Program-made: the position numbers and the translations under genes
Origin: Streptomyces griseus
GTDB taxonomy: Bacteria; Actinomycetota; Actinomycetes; Streptomycetales; Streptomycetaceae
Assembly (NCBI RefSeq): GCF_001715295.1
Contig: NZ_MDKB01000004.1
Coordinates: forward strand, 501,204 to 565,203
Length of the DNA: 64,000 nt
Direction: 5' to 3'
Shown: positions 1 through 8,994 of the stretch, in pieces
Position numbering within the stretch: the stretch's first letter is position 1
Layout of the letters: each line of letters starts with the position of its first letter
Notes under the pieces: generated by a model
Told to the model about the DNA's origin: nothing
Databases searched by the model: none
Seen by the model: the letters and a program-made list of their open reading frames with translations, nothing else

Positions 1-300
1 GCTGACGCCGGCGTTGTTGACGAGGCCGTGGAGCGGCCCGGCGGCCTCCACCTCGTCGGCCAGCGCACTCCAGGACGCGGCGTCGGCGACGTCCAGGTGG
101 GTGGCCTGCCCCGATCCGCCGACCGCCGCGAGTTCGGGGACGAGCGCCTCGGCTGCGGCGACGTCGATGTCGGTGGCCCAGACGTGCGCGCCCTCGGAGG
201 CCAGTGCCAGGCAGTCGGCACGGCCCAGGCCCCCGGCAGCGCCGGTGACCAGGACGGTACAGCCTTCGAACCTACGTCGGCCGGTCCGTGTGCGGTTCAC
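1..300 (-). CDS. Short-chain dehydrogenase/reductase, N-terminal part
   Basis: The first 100 codons of an SDR, cut by the left edge of the window. The GTG start at 300 overlaps the stop of the transporter gene (GTGA), so the two are probably translationally coupled. The cofactor loop TGAAGGLG lies at residues 19-26, followed by an Asp-containing loop (TDIDVAAAE) that suggests NAD(H) preference, and NNAG lies at about 95-98. Catalytic Ser/Tyr/Lys are outside the window. With the MHS transporter and the NTF2-like protein it looks like part of a small catabolic operon. The substrate cannot be read from this fragment. Confidence 0.8.
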   Translation of the reverse strand, partial: MNRTRTGRRRFEGCTVLVTGAAGGLGRADCLALASEGAHVWATDIDVAAAEALVPELAAVGGSGQATHLDVADAASWSALADEVEAAGPLHGLVNNAGVS

Positions 301-1640
301 AGTTGTAGCTCCGTTCCGCGGGTCTCCTTGAGGAAGAAGGTGGCGATGAAGGTCATGAGGGCGGTGGCGATCAGGTATCCCGCCGGCGCCAGGTTGTTGT
401 CGGTGGTGCTGATCAGGAGCGTGGCGATGAAGGGCGCTGTGCCTCCCAGCGCCATGTTGGTGACGTTGTTGCTCATCGCGATGCCGCTGTAGCGGTAGCG
501 CGCGCGGAAGATCTCGGCGTAGGTGGCGAACGAGACGCCGTTGACCAGGCCGATGAAGAAGGTCAACGAGCACTGGGCGAGGACGGCGGCCACCGGGCTG
601 CCGTCACGCATCACCATGAAGGCCGGGAGGGAGATGAGGGCGGTGATGCCGCTGCCGAAGAAGAACACGGGCCGGCGGCCGATGCGGTCGCCGACGTACC
701 CGGCGATGGGCAGGCTGATCACCGCGGCGACCATGGCGATGCACGTGGAGGTGAACGCGAAGTCGGCCGAGCGTCCCCCCTCGGTCTGGAGGTAGCTGGC
801 TGCGTACACTCCGGCCACGTAGTAGCCGCCGACGATCAGCGCTCCGAGGAAGATGACCAGCACGATCTGGCGCCAGGCGTGGGTGAACACGTCGGCGATG
901 GGGTACTTCGCCACCTCGACCGAGTCGCTCTCCTGTACGGCCTCGAACTGCTCGGTCTCGGGCAGTTGCCTGCGGATGTAGAGGCCGATCAGGCCGATCA
1001 CCGCGCTGAGGAGGAAGGGGATGCGCCAGGCCCAGTCGTGCAGGGTGTCCTCGCTGACAGCCGAGGTCAGCACCAGTGCGACCAGGGAGGCGGCCAGCGA
1101 GCCGAGGTAGGTGCCGGTGTTCACGAACGAGGTCTGGAACGCGCGTCGGTGGGCCGGGGCGTGTTCGGACACGAAGGCGTTCGCGCCGCCGAGTTCGCCG
1201 CCGGCCGCGAAGCCCTGGAGGCAGCGGCACAGCACCAGGAGGCAGGTTGCCCAGATGCCGAGCGTGGCGTACGAGGGGATCAGCCCGATGCCGGTGGTGG
1301 CGACGGCCATCAGCAGGATGGTCCAGGTGAGGGCCTTCTTGCGGCCGTACTTGTCGCCCATGTGACCGAAGAGGATGCCTCCGGGTGCCCGGAGGAAGAA
1401 GGCGACCGCGAACGCGGCGAAGGTGGAGAGCAGTGCCGAGTTCGGGTCGCTCTCGACGAAGAAGTGCGCGGCGAGGAGGGTGGCCATGTAGCCGTAGATG
1501 CCGAAGTCGTAGTACTCGACGACGGTCCCGAGGATGGCCGCTCGGATGACTTTCAGGGTGGAGGCCGGGTTCGCGGCGGCCTCGGACAACGCCTCTCCTG
1601 GTCGGTTCGTCTGCGTCGGCTCGGGTGCCAGGTCTGCCAT
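297..1640 (-). CDS. MFS transporter of the metabolite:H+ symporter (MHS) type
   Basis: A 447-residue membrane protein with the usual MFS length and about 12 hydrophobic segments. The first segment carries the MHS-type start VEYYDFGIYGYMA, and the loop between segments 2 and 3 has the MFS signature GHMGDKYGRKKAL. RCLQGFAAGGELGGA in segment 4 is typical of shikimate, proline/betaine and aromatic-acid symporters. It is followed by an overlapping SDR gene and preceded by an NTF2-like gene on the same strand. Proton-coupled uptake of an organic acid into the cytoplasm is the likely role. The actual substrate is inference only. Confidence 0.85.
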   Translation of the reverse strand: MADLAPEPTQTNRPGEALSEAAANPASTLKVIRAAILGTVVEYYDFGIYGYMATLLAAHFFVESDPNSALLSTFAAFAVAFFLRAPGGILFGHMGDKYGRKKALTWTILLMAVATTGIGLIPSYATLGIWATCLLVLCRCLQGFAAGGELGGANAFVSEHAPAHRRAFQTSFVNTGTYLGSLAASLVALVLTSAVSEDTLHDWAWRIPFLLSAVIGLIGLYIRRQLPETEQFEAVQESDSVEVAKYPIADVFTHAWRQIVLVIFLGALIVGGYYVAGVYAASYLQTEGGRSADFAFTSTCIAMVAAVISLPIAGYVGDRIGRRPVFFFGSGITALISLPAFMVMRDGSPVAAVLAQCSLTFFIGLVNGVSFATYAEIFRARYRYSGIAMSNNVTNMALGGTAPFIATLLISTTDNNLAPAGYLIATALMTFIATFFLKETRGTELQL

Positions 1641-1869
1641 GGATGGGTCCTTAGAACGCGCGAAAGCTTGGGTGGAGCACTGAAGGGCATGGGCGACTTC
1701 CGGGGCGGGGTCGCTGTCACATGTCCGAGGCAGTGCGGGTCGGGACGGGTGCCGGTGCTTTCGGCGGGAGGGGGTGCCGGTCGTCGCCCGGACTTCTCAC
1801 CGACGCTCCGGGTCGTGGCCCGGCCGGACGTCGCCGTAGGGGTGTCGTGCTGTGTGCGGGCCCGGGGCG

Positions 1870-2325
1870 TCAGGCCTGGGGGCCGGCGGGAGCGTCGTCG
1901 CGGCGTACGACGCGGGCGGCGATCCGCCAGCCGGCGCCGTCGTGGACGACCCGGTCGGTGAGTGTGGTGAACCGTTCTGTGTGCGGGGTACCGCCGCCGG
2001 GTGTCGCGACGATCTGCAGATACGCCGCCACCCGCAAGGTTCCGGCTCCGTCGTCGCCGGTCAGCGCCACATTGCTGACCACGTGCCGGCGCACCACGTT
2101 GTCCGCGGCACAGTCGGCGGCGAACCGTTGCGCGAACGCGGTCAGTTCGGCGGTGCCGGTCACCGGGGCGGGATAGGAGGGTGAGGTGAAGCTGCCGTCC
2201 GCGGTGAACGTCGCTGCCCATTCCGCGGCGCGGCCACCGTCGATGAGGTGGCTCTGGACGTGGTACAGCTGGTGAATTTCGGCCAGCCGGGCGCTGGCTG
2301 AAGGCGCGGGCGCGTTGGGGTGCAT
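1870..2325 (-). CDS. SnoaL/NTF2-like cone-fold protein
   Basis: A 151-residue protein whose N-terminal helix (LAEIHQLYHVQSHLIDGGRA) is followed by an EWAATFTADGSF strand, the usual start of NTF2-like enzymes and of small subunits of ring-hydroxylating dioxygenases. The family includes ketosteroid isomerase-like and SnoaL-like cyclases as well as non-catalytic subunits, and I see no residue that decides between them. It is divergent from the IclR gene and 229 bp upstream of the MHS transporter on the same strand, so it may belong to the same catabolic unit. Confidence 0.65.
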   Translation of the reverse strand: MHPNAPAPSASARLAEIHQLYHVQSHLIDGGRAAEWAATFTADGSFTSPSYPAPVTGTAELTAFAQRFAADCAADNVVRRHVVSNVALTGDDGAGTLRVAAYLQIVATPGGGTPHTERFTTLTDRVVHDGAGWRIAARVVRRDDAPAGPQA

Positions 2326-2407
2326 ACGGAGATCCGTTCGGCTCGTGTCCTGCTCCGGCAGTCGTCCGAGCCGCTGGAGAGGAGAGCTTGCGAGACATCA
2401 AGGCGGT

Positions 2408-2436
2408 GTGCGATATTCGCACCACCTGTGCGAATA
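2408..2436. promoter_or_regulatory. Probable IclR operator between divergent genes
   Basis: GTGCGATATTCGCAC is a perfect 6-3-6 inverted repeat at 2408-2422, followed by a half-site-like GTGCGAA around 2429. It lies in the 156-bp divergent intergenic region between the NTF2-like gene and the IclR gene, where an autoregulatory IclR site would be expected. Binding is inferred. Confidence 0.5.
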
Positions 2437-2481
2437 ATGGGAGCATAGGTAGCTGGCTGAAACCCGTCAAGGGATGAATTC

Positions 2482-3192
2482 GTGACTTCACCTCCGCCGA
2501 CCAGGTCGGTCCCCGAACTCGATGCTGGTATGTCCAAGACGCTGCACCACGGACTGCTGCTGCTCAGAGTCCTCTCGGAGCAGCAGCAGGGCTTGACCGT
2601 CAGCGAACTGGCGGACGCCATCTCGGTGCACCGCACGGTCGCACACCGCCTGGTGCGGACCCTGGAGGCACATCAGCTGTGCCGCCGCGACCACCAGCGC
2701 CGGATCGTCCTGGGCACGGGACTGGTGTCGCTGGCCGAACCCGTACAGCAGGATCTGCGCGCGTTGGCCCGTCCGGTTCTGGACGAGCTGGCCGAGAGCA
2801 CCGGGGCCACCGCACACCTGCTGGTCCAGGAGGGCGTCACCCAGATGCGCGCGCTCATGGTGGTGGAGCCGCGCGGCGCCCTGGTCCACGTGTCCTTCCG
2901 GCCCGGTCAGACCCATCCCATCGAGCAGGGTTCCGGCGGCGTCGCCGTACTCGCCCACGGCCCGTACCGGGAGGGTGAGCGCGCGGAGGTCACCGAGGCC
3001 CGCGCCAAGGGGTACGCCGTCACCACGGGCGAGGTCATCCCCGCCGTGACCGGCGTCTCCGCCGCGGTTCCGTCGGGCAACGGGACGGCGGCGGCCAGCA
3101 TCGGTGTCTCGGTCTTCGAGTACACCGACCTCGACCAGCTCGGCACCAGGGTGGCCCGTGCCGCGAGGAGCCTGGGCGAACTGCTCGGCTGA
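2482..3192 (+). CDS. IclR-family transcriptional regulator
   Basis: A 236-residue protein with the IclR plan: an N-terminal winged helix (about 20-85, with LTVSELADAISVHRTVAHRL as recognition region) and a C-terminal effector domain ending in GVSAAVPSGNGTAAASIGVS. The GTG at 2482 gives the full length; an internal ATG at 2530 (MSKTLHHG) would still keep the whole domain. It probably represses or activates the divergent NTF2-like/MHS transporter/SDR genes. IclR proteins usually sense small aromatic or organic acids. Confidence 0.85.
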   Translation: MTSPPPTRSVPELDAGMSKTLHHGLLLLRVLSEQQQGLTVSELADAISVHRTVAHRLVRTLEAHQLCRRDHQRRIVLGTGLVSLAEPVQQDLRALARPVLDELAESTGATAHLLVQEGVTQMRALMVVEPRGALVHVSFRPGQTHPIEQGSGGVAVLAHGPYREGERAEVTEARAKGYAVTTGEVIPAVTGVSAAVPSGNGTAAASIGVSVFEYTDLDQLGTRVARAARSLGELLG

Positions 3193-3392
3193 CGGGCCCG
3201 GCCGGTCGCTCCGGCGGCCGCCGCCCCGCTCGACGTCCGCGGCACCGCCCCCGTCGGACACCCGGGGCGCCGGCCGCGACGACGGCGCGTCCGGCGCCCG
3301 CCCGCGGGTCTGCTGACGGGGCGGCGCCCGTGAAGGCTGGAACACCGTGCCGGTCCCGGGGCGCGGCGTCCGGGGTGCGGGTGAGGCGGAGT

Positions 3393-4064
3393 TCAGGCGC
3401 GGCTGAGCCGTGCGAGCCGGGCGGCCGCCTCCCTCACCAGCCCGCCGAGACGATCGACGTCGACCTCACCCATGGCGACCGTGCCGACGGACGCGCCGAG
3501 CAGGTGCGGCACCTCGAAGCCCGCGGCCACCCCGACGGCTCCGTGCTGAAGCTCCCCGGCGGTGACGCTGTACCCGGCCTCCCGTGCTCGTCCGACGGCC
3601 TCGGAGTCGCTCTCCGCCGCGGGCTGGAGCGCCAGGATAGCGATGCCGTTGGCTCCCCGGTCCAACGGGTGACCGGCCCCGATGCGGTAGCTGACCTGGA
3701 AGATCGTCTGCCGGGCGGGTTCCGCGGACAGCACGGGGACGCATGCGTCGTCCCCCTGGGCCAGGGAGAGGAACGCGGCCACCCCGGCGGCGTCGGCGAG
3801 TTCCTGGAGAACCGGTCCGGCCGCGCGAATCAGCTGGGGCTGGAAGCGGCTCGCGAAGACGACCGCGCCGGCCCCGAGCCGGATCTTCTTCCCCACGCCC
3901 CGGGCCACCAGCGCGTGCTGCTCGAGCGTGTCGACGACGCGGTACGCGGTCGCCCGGTCGGTGCCGAGCTGTGTCGCGATCTCGGCGACCGTGAGGCCCT
4001 CGGGGGCGAGGGAGATGAGGCTGAGGGCACGCAGGCCACGGTCCAGGCTCTGCAAGGTGGCCAC
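3393..4064 (-). CDS. IclR-family regulator of the homogentisate operon
   Basis: A 223-residue IclR regulator. I place the start at the GTG at 4064 because AGGAGG lies 8 nt upstream and translation begins right at the conserved VATLQSLDRGLRAL helix; a longer reading frame reaches 4277 but its extra N-terminus has no family resemblance. The winged helix spans about 5-70 (LTVAEIATQLGTDRATAYRV), and the effector-binding domain follows. It is transcribed away from hmgA, with a 439-bp shared intergenic region holding a palindrome, so control of homogentisate degradation is the natural inference. Confidence 0.85.
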   Translation of the reverse strand: MATLQSLDRGLRALSLISLAPEGLTVAEIATQLGTDRATAYRVVDTLEQHALVARGVGKKIRLGAGAVVFASRFQPQLIRAAGPVLQELADAAGVAAFLSLAQGDDACVPVLSAEPARQTIFQVSYRIGAGHPLDRGANGIAILALQPAAESDSEAVGRAREAGYSVTAGELQHGAVGVAAGFEVPHLLGASVGTVAMGEVDVDRLGGLVREAAARLARLSRA

Positions 4065-4291
4065 GTGGGCTTCCTCCTGTGTCGGCTCCGCGGGGCGTAG
4101 CGCGCCGCGGCTCCGGGCATGGAGTGCGGCCACTCGAAGGTTAGTCACCCCCACCGCCCGGCGTGCCGACGGCTCCCCGCGTCCGCCGCCGCCACGGCCG
4201 CGCCTACGGGGCCCCGACTCGGCCGATGAGCGGCACAGCAGCTCTTGACCGCACCCTGGACGCGAACTATGTTGCATCCAGGTTGCGGACA

Positions 4292-4309
4292 GCGCACAAA
4301 AGTGTGCGC
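4292..4309. promoter_or_regulatory. Candidate operator upstream of hmgA
   Basis: GCGCACA-AAAG-TGTGCGC, a perfect 7-bp inverted repeat, sits in the hmgA/iclR intergenic region, with a further half-site-like GGCGCACA just downstream at about 4312. IclR-type operators are commonly short palindromes overlapping divergent promoters. The binding protein is inferred from position. Confidence 0.5.
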
Positions 4310-4503
4310 CAGGCGCACATCTGGGAACAGTGGCGACATCTCCAGCACGACGTCGCCGGGCATGTCCTCAGGCCGCACGGCCTACGCGCACCACCCGGCG
4401 CAGCTCGCAGCCCTTCCCCGCGTCGCACCTGCCCGGTGCCGCCTGCGTCCGCCGCTGCGGGTGTCCACCGCCACAGGGCGAACCGCCGACAGGAGGGACA
4501 GAC

Positions 4504-5706
4504 ATGCCGTACTACCGCGTGGCGGGAAGCGTCCCGCCCAAGCGCCACACTCAGCACCGCGCACCCGACGGGTCGCTGTACTTCGAGGAGTTGATGGGGG
4601 AGGAAGGCTTCTCGTCCGACTCCTCGCTGCTCTACCACGTGAACATCCCGTCCGCGATCACCGCGTACCGGAGCTGGGAGCTGCCGGACCAGTCGCTCGT
4701 CCCGAACCATCCGCTGACACCACGCCACCTCTCCACGCACGGCCTCTTCGGCGAGGACGCTCCGGAGACCGACGCGGTGACCGGCCGGAGGCTGTTGCTG
4801 GGCAACGGGGACGTGCGGCTCTCCTACGTCGTCGCCGGTACGGCCGGCCCGTACTACCGCAACGCGATCGGTGACGAGTGCCTCTACGTCGAGTCCGGTG
4901 CGGCTCGGGTCGAGACCGTCTTCGGAGATCTGCCGGTGAACGACGGCGACTACGTCGTCATCCCCCGCGCGACGACGTACCGGATCGTCCCGGACGGCAC
5001 GGTCCGGCTGTACGCCATCGAGGCCAACTCCCACATCACCCCCGCCAAGCGCTATCTCTCCCGTTACGGGCAGTTCCTGGAGCACGCCCCGTTCTGCGAG
5101 AGGGACCTCCGCGGCCCCGAGAACCCCAGGGTCGTGGCGGAGCAGGACGTCGAGGTGTACATCAAGCACCGCGGCAACGGCCCGGGGGGAATCGCGGGCA
5201 CGGTGCACACGCTGCCGCACCATCCCTTCGACGTCGTCGGCTGGGACGGCTGCCTCTACCCGTACGTCTTCAGCATCCGAGACTTCGAGCCCCTCACGGG
5301 CCGGGTCCACCAGCCGCCGCCGGCCCACCAGGTGTTCGAGGGCGACAACTTCGTCATCTGCAACTTCGTGCCGCGCAAGGTCGACTACCACCCCCTCGCC
5401 ATCCCGGTCCCGTACTACCACTCCAACGTGGACTCGGACGAGGTGATGTTCTACTGCGGCGGTGACTACGAGGCCCGCAAGGGGTCCGGGATCGGGCAGG
5501 GCTCGATCAGTCTGCACCCCGGCGGCCACCCGCACGGACCGCAGCCCGGCGCCTACGAGCGTTCCGTCGGAGCGGAGTTCTTCGACGAGCTGGCGGTCAT
5601 GGTGGACACCTTCCGGCCGCTGGAACTCGGTGCGGCGGCACGGGACTGCGACGACGGCGTCTACGCCTATTCATGGGCCAGGAGCGGCAAGGAGACGGGC
5701 AGGTGA
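4504..5706 (+). CDS. hmgA: Homogentisate 1,2-dioxygenase
   Basis: A 400-residue cupin-fold dioxygenase that opens the homogentisate ring to maleylacetoacetate in tyrosine/phenylalanine breakdown. I start at ATG 4504 behind AGGAGGGA; the reading frame is open further upstream, but MPYYRVAGSVPPKRHTQ is the actinobacterial N-terminus. Likely Fe(II) ligands are H306 and E313 in HSNVDSDE and a His in LHPGGHPHGP (about 338-344). GIAGTVHTLPHHPFDVVGWD matches the family core. It is the first gene of the catabolic operon, behind the IclR-controlled intergenic region, and is followed by a degenerate gene and then fahA. Confidence 0.93.
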   Translation: MPYYRVAGSVPPKRHTQHRAPDGSLYFEELMGEEGFSSDSSLLYHVNIPSAITAYRSWELPDQSLVPNHPLTPRHLSTHGLFGEDAPETDAVTGRRLLLGNGDVRLSYVVAGTAGPYYRNAIGDECLYVESGAARVETVFGDLPVNDGDYVVIPRATTYRIVPDGTVRLYAIEANSHITPAKRYLSRYGQFLEHAPFCERDLRGPENPRVVAEQDVEVYIKHRGNGPGGIAGTVHTLPHHPFDVVGWDGCLYPYVFSIRDFEPLTGRVHQPPPAHQVFEGDNFVICNFVPRKVDYHPLAIPVPYYHSNVDSDEVMFYCGGDYEARKGSGIGQGSISLHPGGHPHGPQPGAYERSVGAEFFDELAVMVDTFRPLELGAAARDCDDGVYAYSWARSGKETGR

Positions 5707-5984
5707 CGGGCATGACTCCCGGCGCCGGAAGGTCCCACCGGAGCTGTTCGCCTCGTTCCGCGACGACGCCGCGGTGTTCCCGCCCGGCGAGACGCCGCTG
5801 GCCGAGGCGGTGCCCGCGCACCTGGAACACGTCGCCGCCACGGTCGCCGGGCTCGTCCGCGCCCTGTCGCCGGAAGTCCGGAAGGCCTTCCCGCTCTTTC
5901 GGTACCTGTTCTCTCGCCGAGCCGGTCGGTGAGCTCGCGGCTCTCGACCTGCTCGGCCCGGACCTGACCAAGGACCTCCTGTGA
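5703..5984 (+). pseudogene. Internally deleted, frameshifted gene between hmgA and fahA
   Basis: Two parts of one protein seem to be joined out of frame. The first part reads ELFASFRDDAAVFPPGETP to position 5932. The end, in another frame, reads FGTCSLAEPVGELAALDLL and stops at 5984, inside the fahA start. From memory these match the two ends of a conserved Streptomyces protein of unknown function that is normally a few hundred residues long, so the middle appears to be missing. The overlap with the fahA GTG suggests it was once coupled to fahA. The family assignment is not verified. Confidence 0.45.
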
Positions 5985-7186
5985 CCGCATCCGCCACCGT
6001 CCGCCTCGACGTGCCCCGAGAAGACCTGTTCGGTATCCACAACCTGCCCTACGGGGTGTACTCGCTGCCCGGCCGCGACCCCCGGGTCGGCACCCGTTAC
6101 GGCGAGCACGTCGTCGACCTCGCGACGCTCCTGGGCGACGACGTGTTCGCGGGCCCGACGCTCAATCCGTTCATGGCCCAGGGCCACGACCGCTGGGTCC
6201 AGGTGCGATCCGCCGTCACCGCCGCGCTGAAGGAGGACGTCCCCCGGGACGCGCTGCACCCCGTCGCCGACGTGACCCTTCATCTGCCGTTCGACGTGGC
6301 CGACTACGTCGACTTCTACGCGTCGGAGCACCACGCCGCCAACCTCGGACGGCTGTTCCGCCCGGACAACCCCGAGCCGCTCATGCCGAACTGGAAGCAC
6401 CTCCCGGTCGGCTACCACGGCCGGTCCGCCTCGATCGTCGTCTCCGGGACCGACATCATCCGCCCCGCCGGACAGCGCAAGGGCCCGAACGACCCGGCAC
6501 CGGTCTTCGGACCGTCGGTACGCCTCGACATCGAGGCCGAACTCGGCTTCGTGGTGGGCACCGGCAGCGCGCCCGGTGAGCCCGTCGCGGCCGGGCAGGC
6601 GGAGAAGCACCTCTTCGGCGCCGTCCTCTTCAACGACTGGTCCGCCCGGGACATCCAGGCATGGGAGTACGTGCCGCTCGGGCCCAACCTGGGCAAGTCG
6701 TTCGCCTCGACCGTCTCCCCCTGGGTCGTTCCGCTGCTGGCCCTGCAGGAAGCCAAGGTGCGCACCCCGGTCCAGGAACCGGAGGTCCTCCCCTACCTCG
6801 CGCTCGACGAGCCCTGGGGCCTGGACATCGGCCTGGAGGTCGAGTGGAACGGCCAGGTCGTCTCCCGGCCGCCGTACGCGGCCATGTACTGGTCGCCCGC
6901 GCAGATGCTGGCCCACCTCACGGTCAACGGAGCACCCACCCGCACCGGCGACCTGTTCGCCTCGGGCACCGTCTCGGGGCCGGCAAAGGGGCAGCGCGGC
7001 GCCTTCATCGAGCTGACCTGGGGCGGGGCGGAGCCGGTGACGGTCGCCGGGGAGCAGCGGACGTTCCTGGAGGACGGCGACGAGGTGGTGCTGCGCGCCA
7101 CCGCTCCCGGAGCCGGCGGCACCCGCGTCGGCTTCGGTGAGGCGCGGGGGCGCATCGTCGCCGCGCGACACGGCCGGGAGGTCTGA
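5981..7186 (+). CDS. fahA: Fumarylacetoacetase
   Basis: A 401-residue enzyme hydrolysing fumarylacetoacetate to fumarate and acetoacetate, the last step of homogentisate breakdown. Family motifs are in order: DYVDFYASEHHAANLGRLF near 110, YHGRSASIVVSGTDIIRP near 150, LDIEAELGFVVG (metal-binding acidic residues) near 185, and FNDWSARDIQAWEYVPLG near 220. The GTG start at 5981 is preceded by AAGGA. Its TGA overlaps the scoA ATG by one base (TGATG), showing one transcript. Acetoacetate made here is the substrate of the next two genes. Confidence 0.93.
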   Translation: MTASATVRLDVPREDLFGIHNLPYGVYSLPGRDPRVGTRYGEHVVDLATLLGDDVFAGPTLNPFMAQGHDRWVQVRSAVTAALKEDVPRDALHPVADVTLHLPFDVADYVDFYASEHHAANLGRLFRPDNPEPLMPNWKHLPVGYHGRSASIVVSGTDIIRPAGQRKGPNDPAPVFGPSVRLDIEAELGFVVGTGSAPGEPVAAGQAEKHLFGAVLFNDWSARDIQAWEYVPLGPNLGKSFASTVSPWVVPLLALQEAKVRTPVQEPEVLPYLALDEPWGLDIGLEVEWNGQVVSRPPYAAMYWSPAQMLAHLTVNGAPTRTGDLFASGTVSGPAKGQRGAFIELTWGGAEPVTVAGEQRTFLEDGDEVVLRATAPGAGGTRVGFGEARGRIVAARHGREV

Positions 7187-7938
7187 TGGACAAGGTGGTT
7201 CCCTCCGCCGCCGAAGCGGTCGAGGACATCGGTTCCGGAGCGACGTTGGCAGTGGGCGGCTTCGGCCTGTGCGGCATTCCCTCCGTGCTGATCGACGCCG
7301 TCCTCCGGTCGGGCGCCGACCGGCTCCAGGTCGTCTCCAACAACGCCGGTGTCGACGACTGGGGACTCGGTCTCCTGCTCGCCGCAGGCCGGATCCGCCG
7401 CATCGTCGCCTCCTACGTGGGGGAGAACAAGGAGTTCGCCCGGCAGTATCTCGCCGGTGAACTGGAGGTCGAGCTCACGCCCCAGGGAACGCTGGCCGAA
7501 CGGCTGCGGGCCGGCGGCTCCGGCATTCCCGCGTTCTTCACCGCCACCGGTGTCGGCACGCAGGTGGCCGAAGGCGGCCTGCCCTGGAAGTACGACAGCG
7601 CGGGTGACGTCGAGATCGCCTCACCGGCCAAGCAGACCCAGGAGTTCGACGGCGGCACCTACGTCCTCGAGCACGCCCTCGTGGCGGACGCCGCACTGGT
7701 ACGGGCCGCCCGCGGGGACCGGCACGGCAACCTGGTCTTCGACAGGGCCGCCCGCAATTTCAACCCCCTGGCCGCCATGGCGGGCCGGATCTGCGTCGCG
7801 GAGGTCGAGGAACTCGTCGAGCCCGGCGAACTCGACCCCGACCACGTGCACCTGCCGGGCGTCTACGTACACCGTGTCGTCGCGCTGTCGCCCGAGCAGG
7901 CCGCCGACAAGCGGATCGAGAAGAGGACGGTGCGATGA
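7186..7938 (+). CDS. scoA: 3-oxoacid CoA-transferase subunit A
   Basis: A 250-residue alpha subunit of a succinyl-CoA:3-oxoacid-type CoA-transferase. GGFGLCGIPSVLIDAV (about 24-39) and VVSNNAGVDDWGLG (about 47-60) are the family glycine-rich motifs. It overlaps fahA by one base and scoB by four. Together with scoB it would activate the acetoacetate released by fumarylacetoacetase to acetoacetyl-CoA, linking tyrosine breakdown to thiolysis. Succinyl-CoA as donor is inferred from the family. Confidence 0.88.
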   Translation: MDKVVPSAAEAVEDIGSGATLAVGGFGLCGIPSVLIDAVLRSGADRLQVVSNNAGVDDWGLGLLLAAGRIRRIVASYVGENKEFARQYLAGELEVELTPQGTLAERLRAGGSGIPAFFTATGVGTQVAEGGLPWKYDSAGDVEIASPAKQTQEFDGGTYVLEHALVADAALVRAARGDRHGNLVFDRAARNFNPLAAMAGRICVAEVEELVEPGELDPDHVHLPGVYVHRVVALSPEQAADKRIEKRTVR

Positions 7939-8567
7939 GCTGGACCCGCGAGCAGATGGCGGCCCGTGCCGCGGCGGAACTGTCCGACGGTGACTACGTC
8001 AACCTCGGCATCGGTCTGCCCACGCTGGTGCCCAACCACATCCCGGCGGACGTGGAGCTGGTACTCCAGTCCGAGAACGGCATCCTCGGCACGGGCCCCT
8101 ACCCGGCCGAGGACGAGGTCGATCCCGACCTGATCAACGCCGGCAAGGAGACCGTCACCGTCCGCGCCGGCGCCTCGTTCTTCGACTCCGCGACCAGCTT
8201 CGGCATGATCCGGGGCGGCAAGATCGACGCAGCGGTCCTGGGAGCCATGCAGGTATCGGCGAAGGGGGACATCGCGAACTGGATGATCCCCGGAAAGATG
8301 GTCAAGGGGATGGGCGGGGCCATGGACCTGGTGCACGGTGCCAGGCGGGTCGTCGTCCTGATGGAGCACGTCGCTCGGGACGGGAGCTTCAAGATCGTCG
8401 AGGAGTGCTCCCTGCCCATCACCGGAAAGCGGGCCGTGCAGCGCATCATCACGGACCTGTGCGTCCTGGACGTCACCACCGAGGGCCTGCGTCTGGTCGA
8501 ACTGGCACCGAACGTCTCCGTCGGGGACGTCAGGGCCAGGACTCAGCCGGAGATCAGTTGCGGATAG
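7935..8567 (+). CDS. scoB: 3-oxoacid CoA-transferase subunit B
   Basis: A 210-residue beta subunit. The catalytic glutamate is in QSENGILGTGPYP (about 49-61, motif SENG), and NLGIGLPTLVPNHIP precedes it. The start overlaps scoA by ATGA, indicating coupled synthesis of the heterodimer. It is the last gene of the hmgA-fahA-scoAB unit, and the following 427 bp carry no gene on this strand. No maleylacetoacetate isomerase gene is present in the operon. Confidence 0.88.
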   Translation: MSWTREQMAARAAAELSDGDYVNLGIGLPTLVPNHIPADVELVLQSENGILGTGPYPAEDEVDPDLINAGKETVTVRAGASFFDSATSFGMIRGGKIDAAVLGAMQVSAKGDIANWMIPGKMVKGMGGAMDLVHGARRVVVLMEHVARDGSFKIVEECSLPITGKRAVQRIITDLCVLDVTTEGLRLVELAPNVSVGDVRARTQPEISCG

Positions 8568-8994
8568 CGGAACCCGGACGACCGGACAGGTCCGAGCCGG
8601 GCGTTGAAACGTCGGCCTGCACGGCGGGGACGGGGGACGCGGTCCGCAACCCGCACACGAGCCACAACCCGCACGGCGGGGGCACGGGCCTGGCCCGGAA
8701 CGGGAGACCGCGGAGCGTTGCGCCGACGGCCCCGTGGCCGGGAGCCGGCGGGCACGGGCGGGAGGGTCGTCGCTGGGAGTAGTGGGCGTCTTGGCGGCGG
8801 CCCCGGGGCACGGGCCCCGGAGGGCTTCGGCACCGTGGGGCCGGTGGCGGTTCTCGCACGTGCCTGGCCGGCGTACCGGCCCGGCGGCCCGCGGCGAAGG
8901 AGCCTGCCCAGGGGGCGCCGGCTCGGCGGGCGGAGCGGGCAAGGCGTGTTTCCACACCGCTCTGGGCGGCGAACATGTTCGTTACGATCGGCGT
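8568..8994. promoter_or_regulatory. Intergenic region with TetR operator at its right end
   Basis: No convincing gene lies here. At 8971-8986 the sequence GAACATGTTCGTTACG (a 10-bp palindrome plus tail) sits just before the TetR start at 8995. The same 16 bases recur at 9814-9829 upstream of the monooxygenase, so it is very probably the autoregulatory operator. Confidence 0.6.

Noticed and set aside
5597..7171. A 524-codon minus-strand open frame across fahA
   Set aside because: Antisense to a well-conserved fumarylacetoacetase, with no family similarity.
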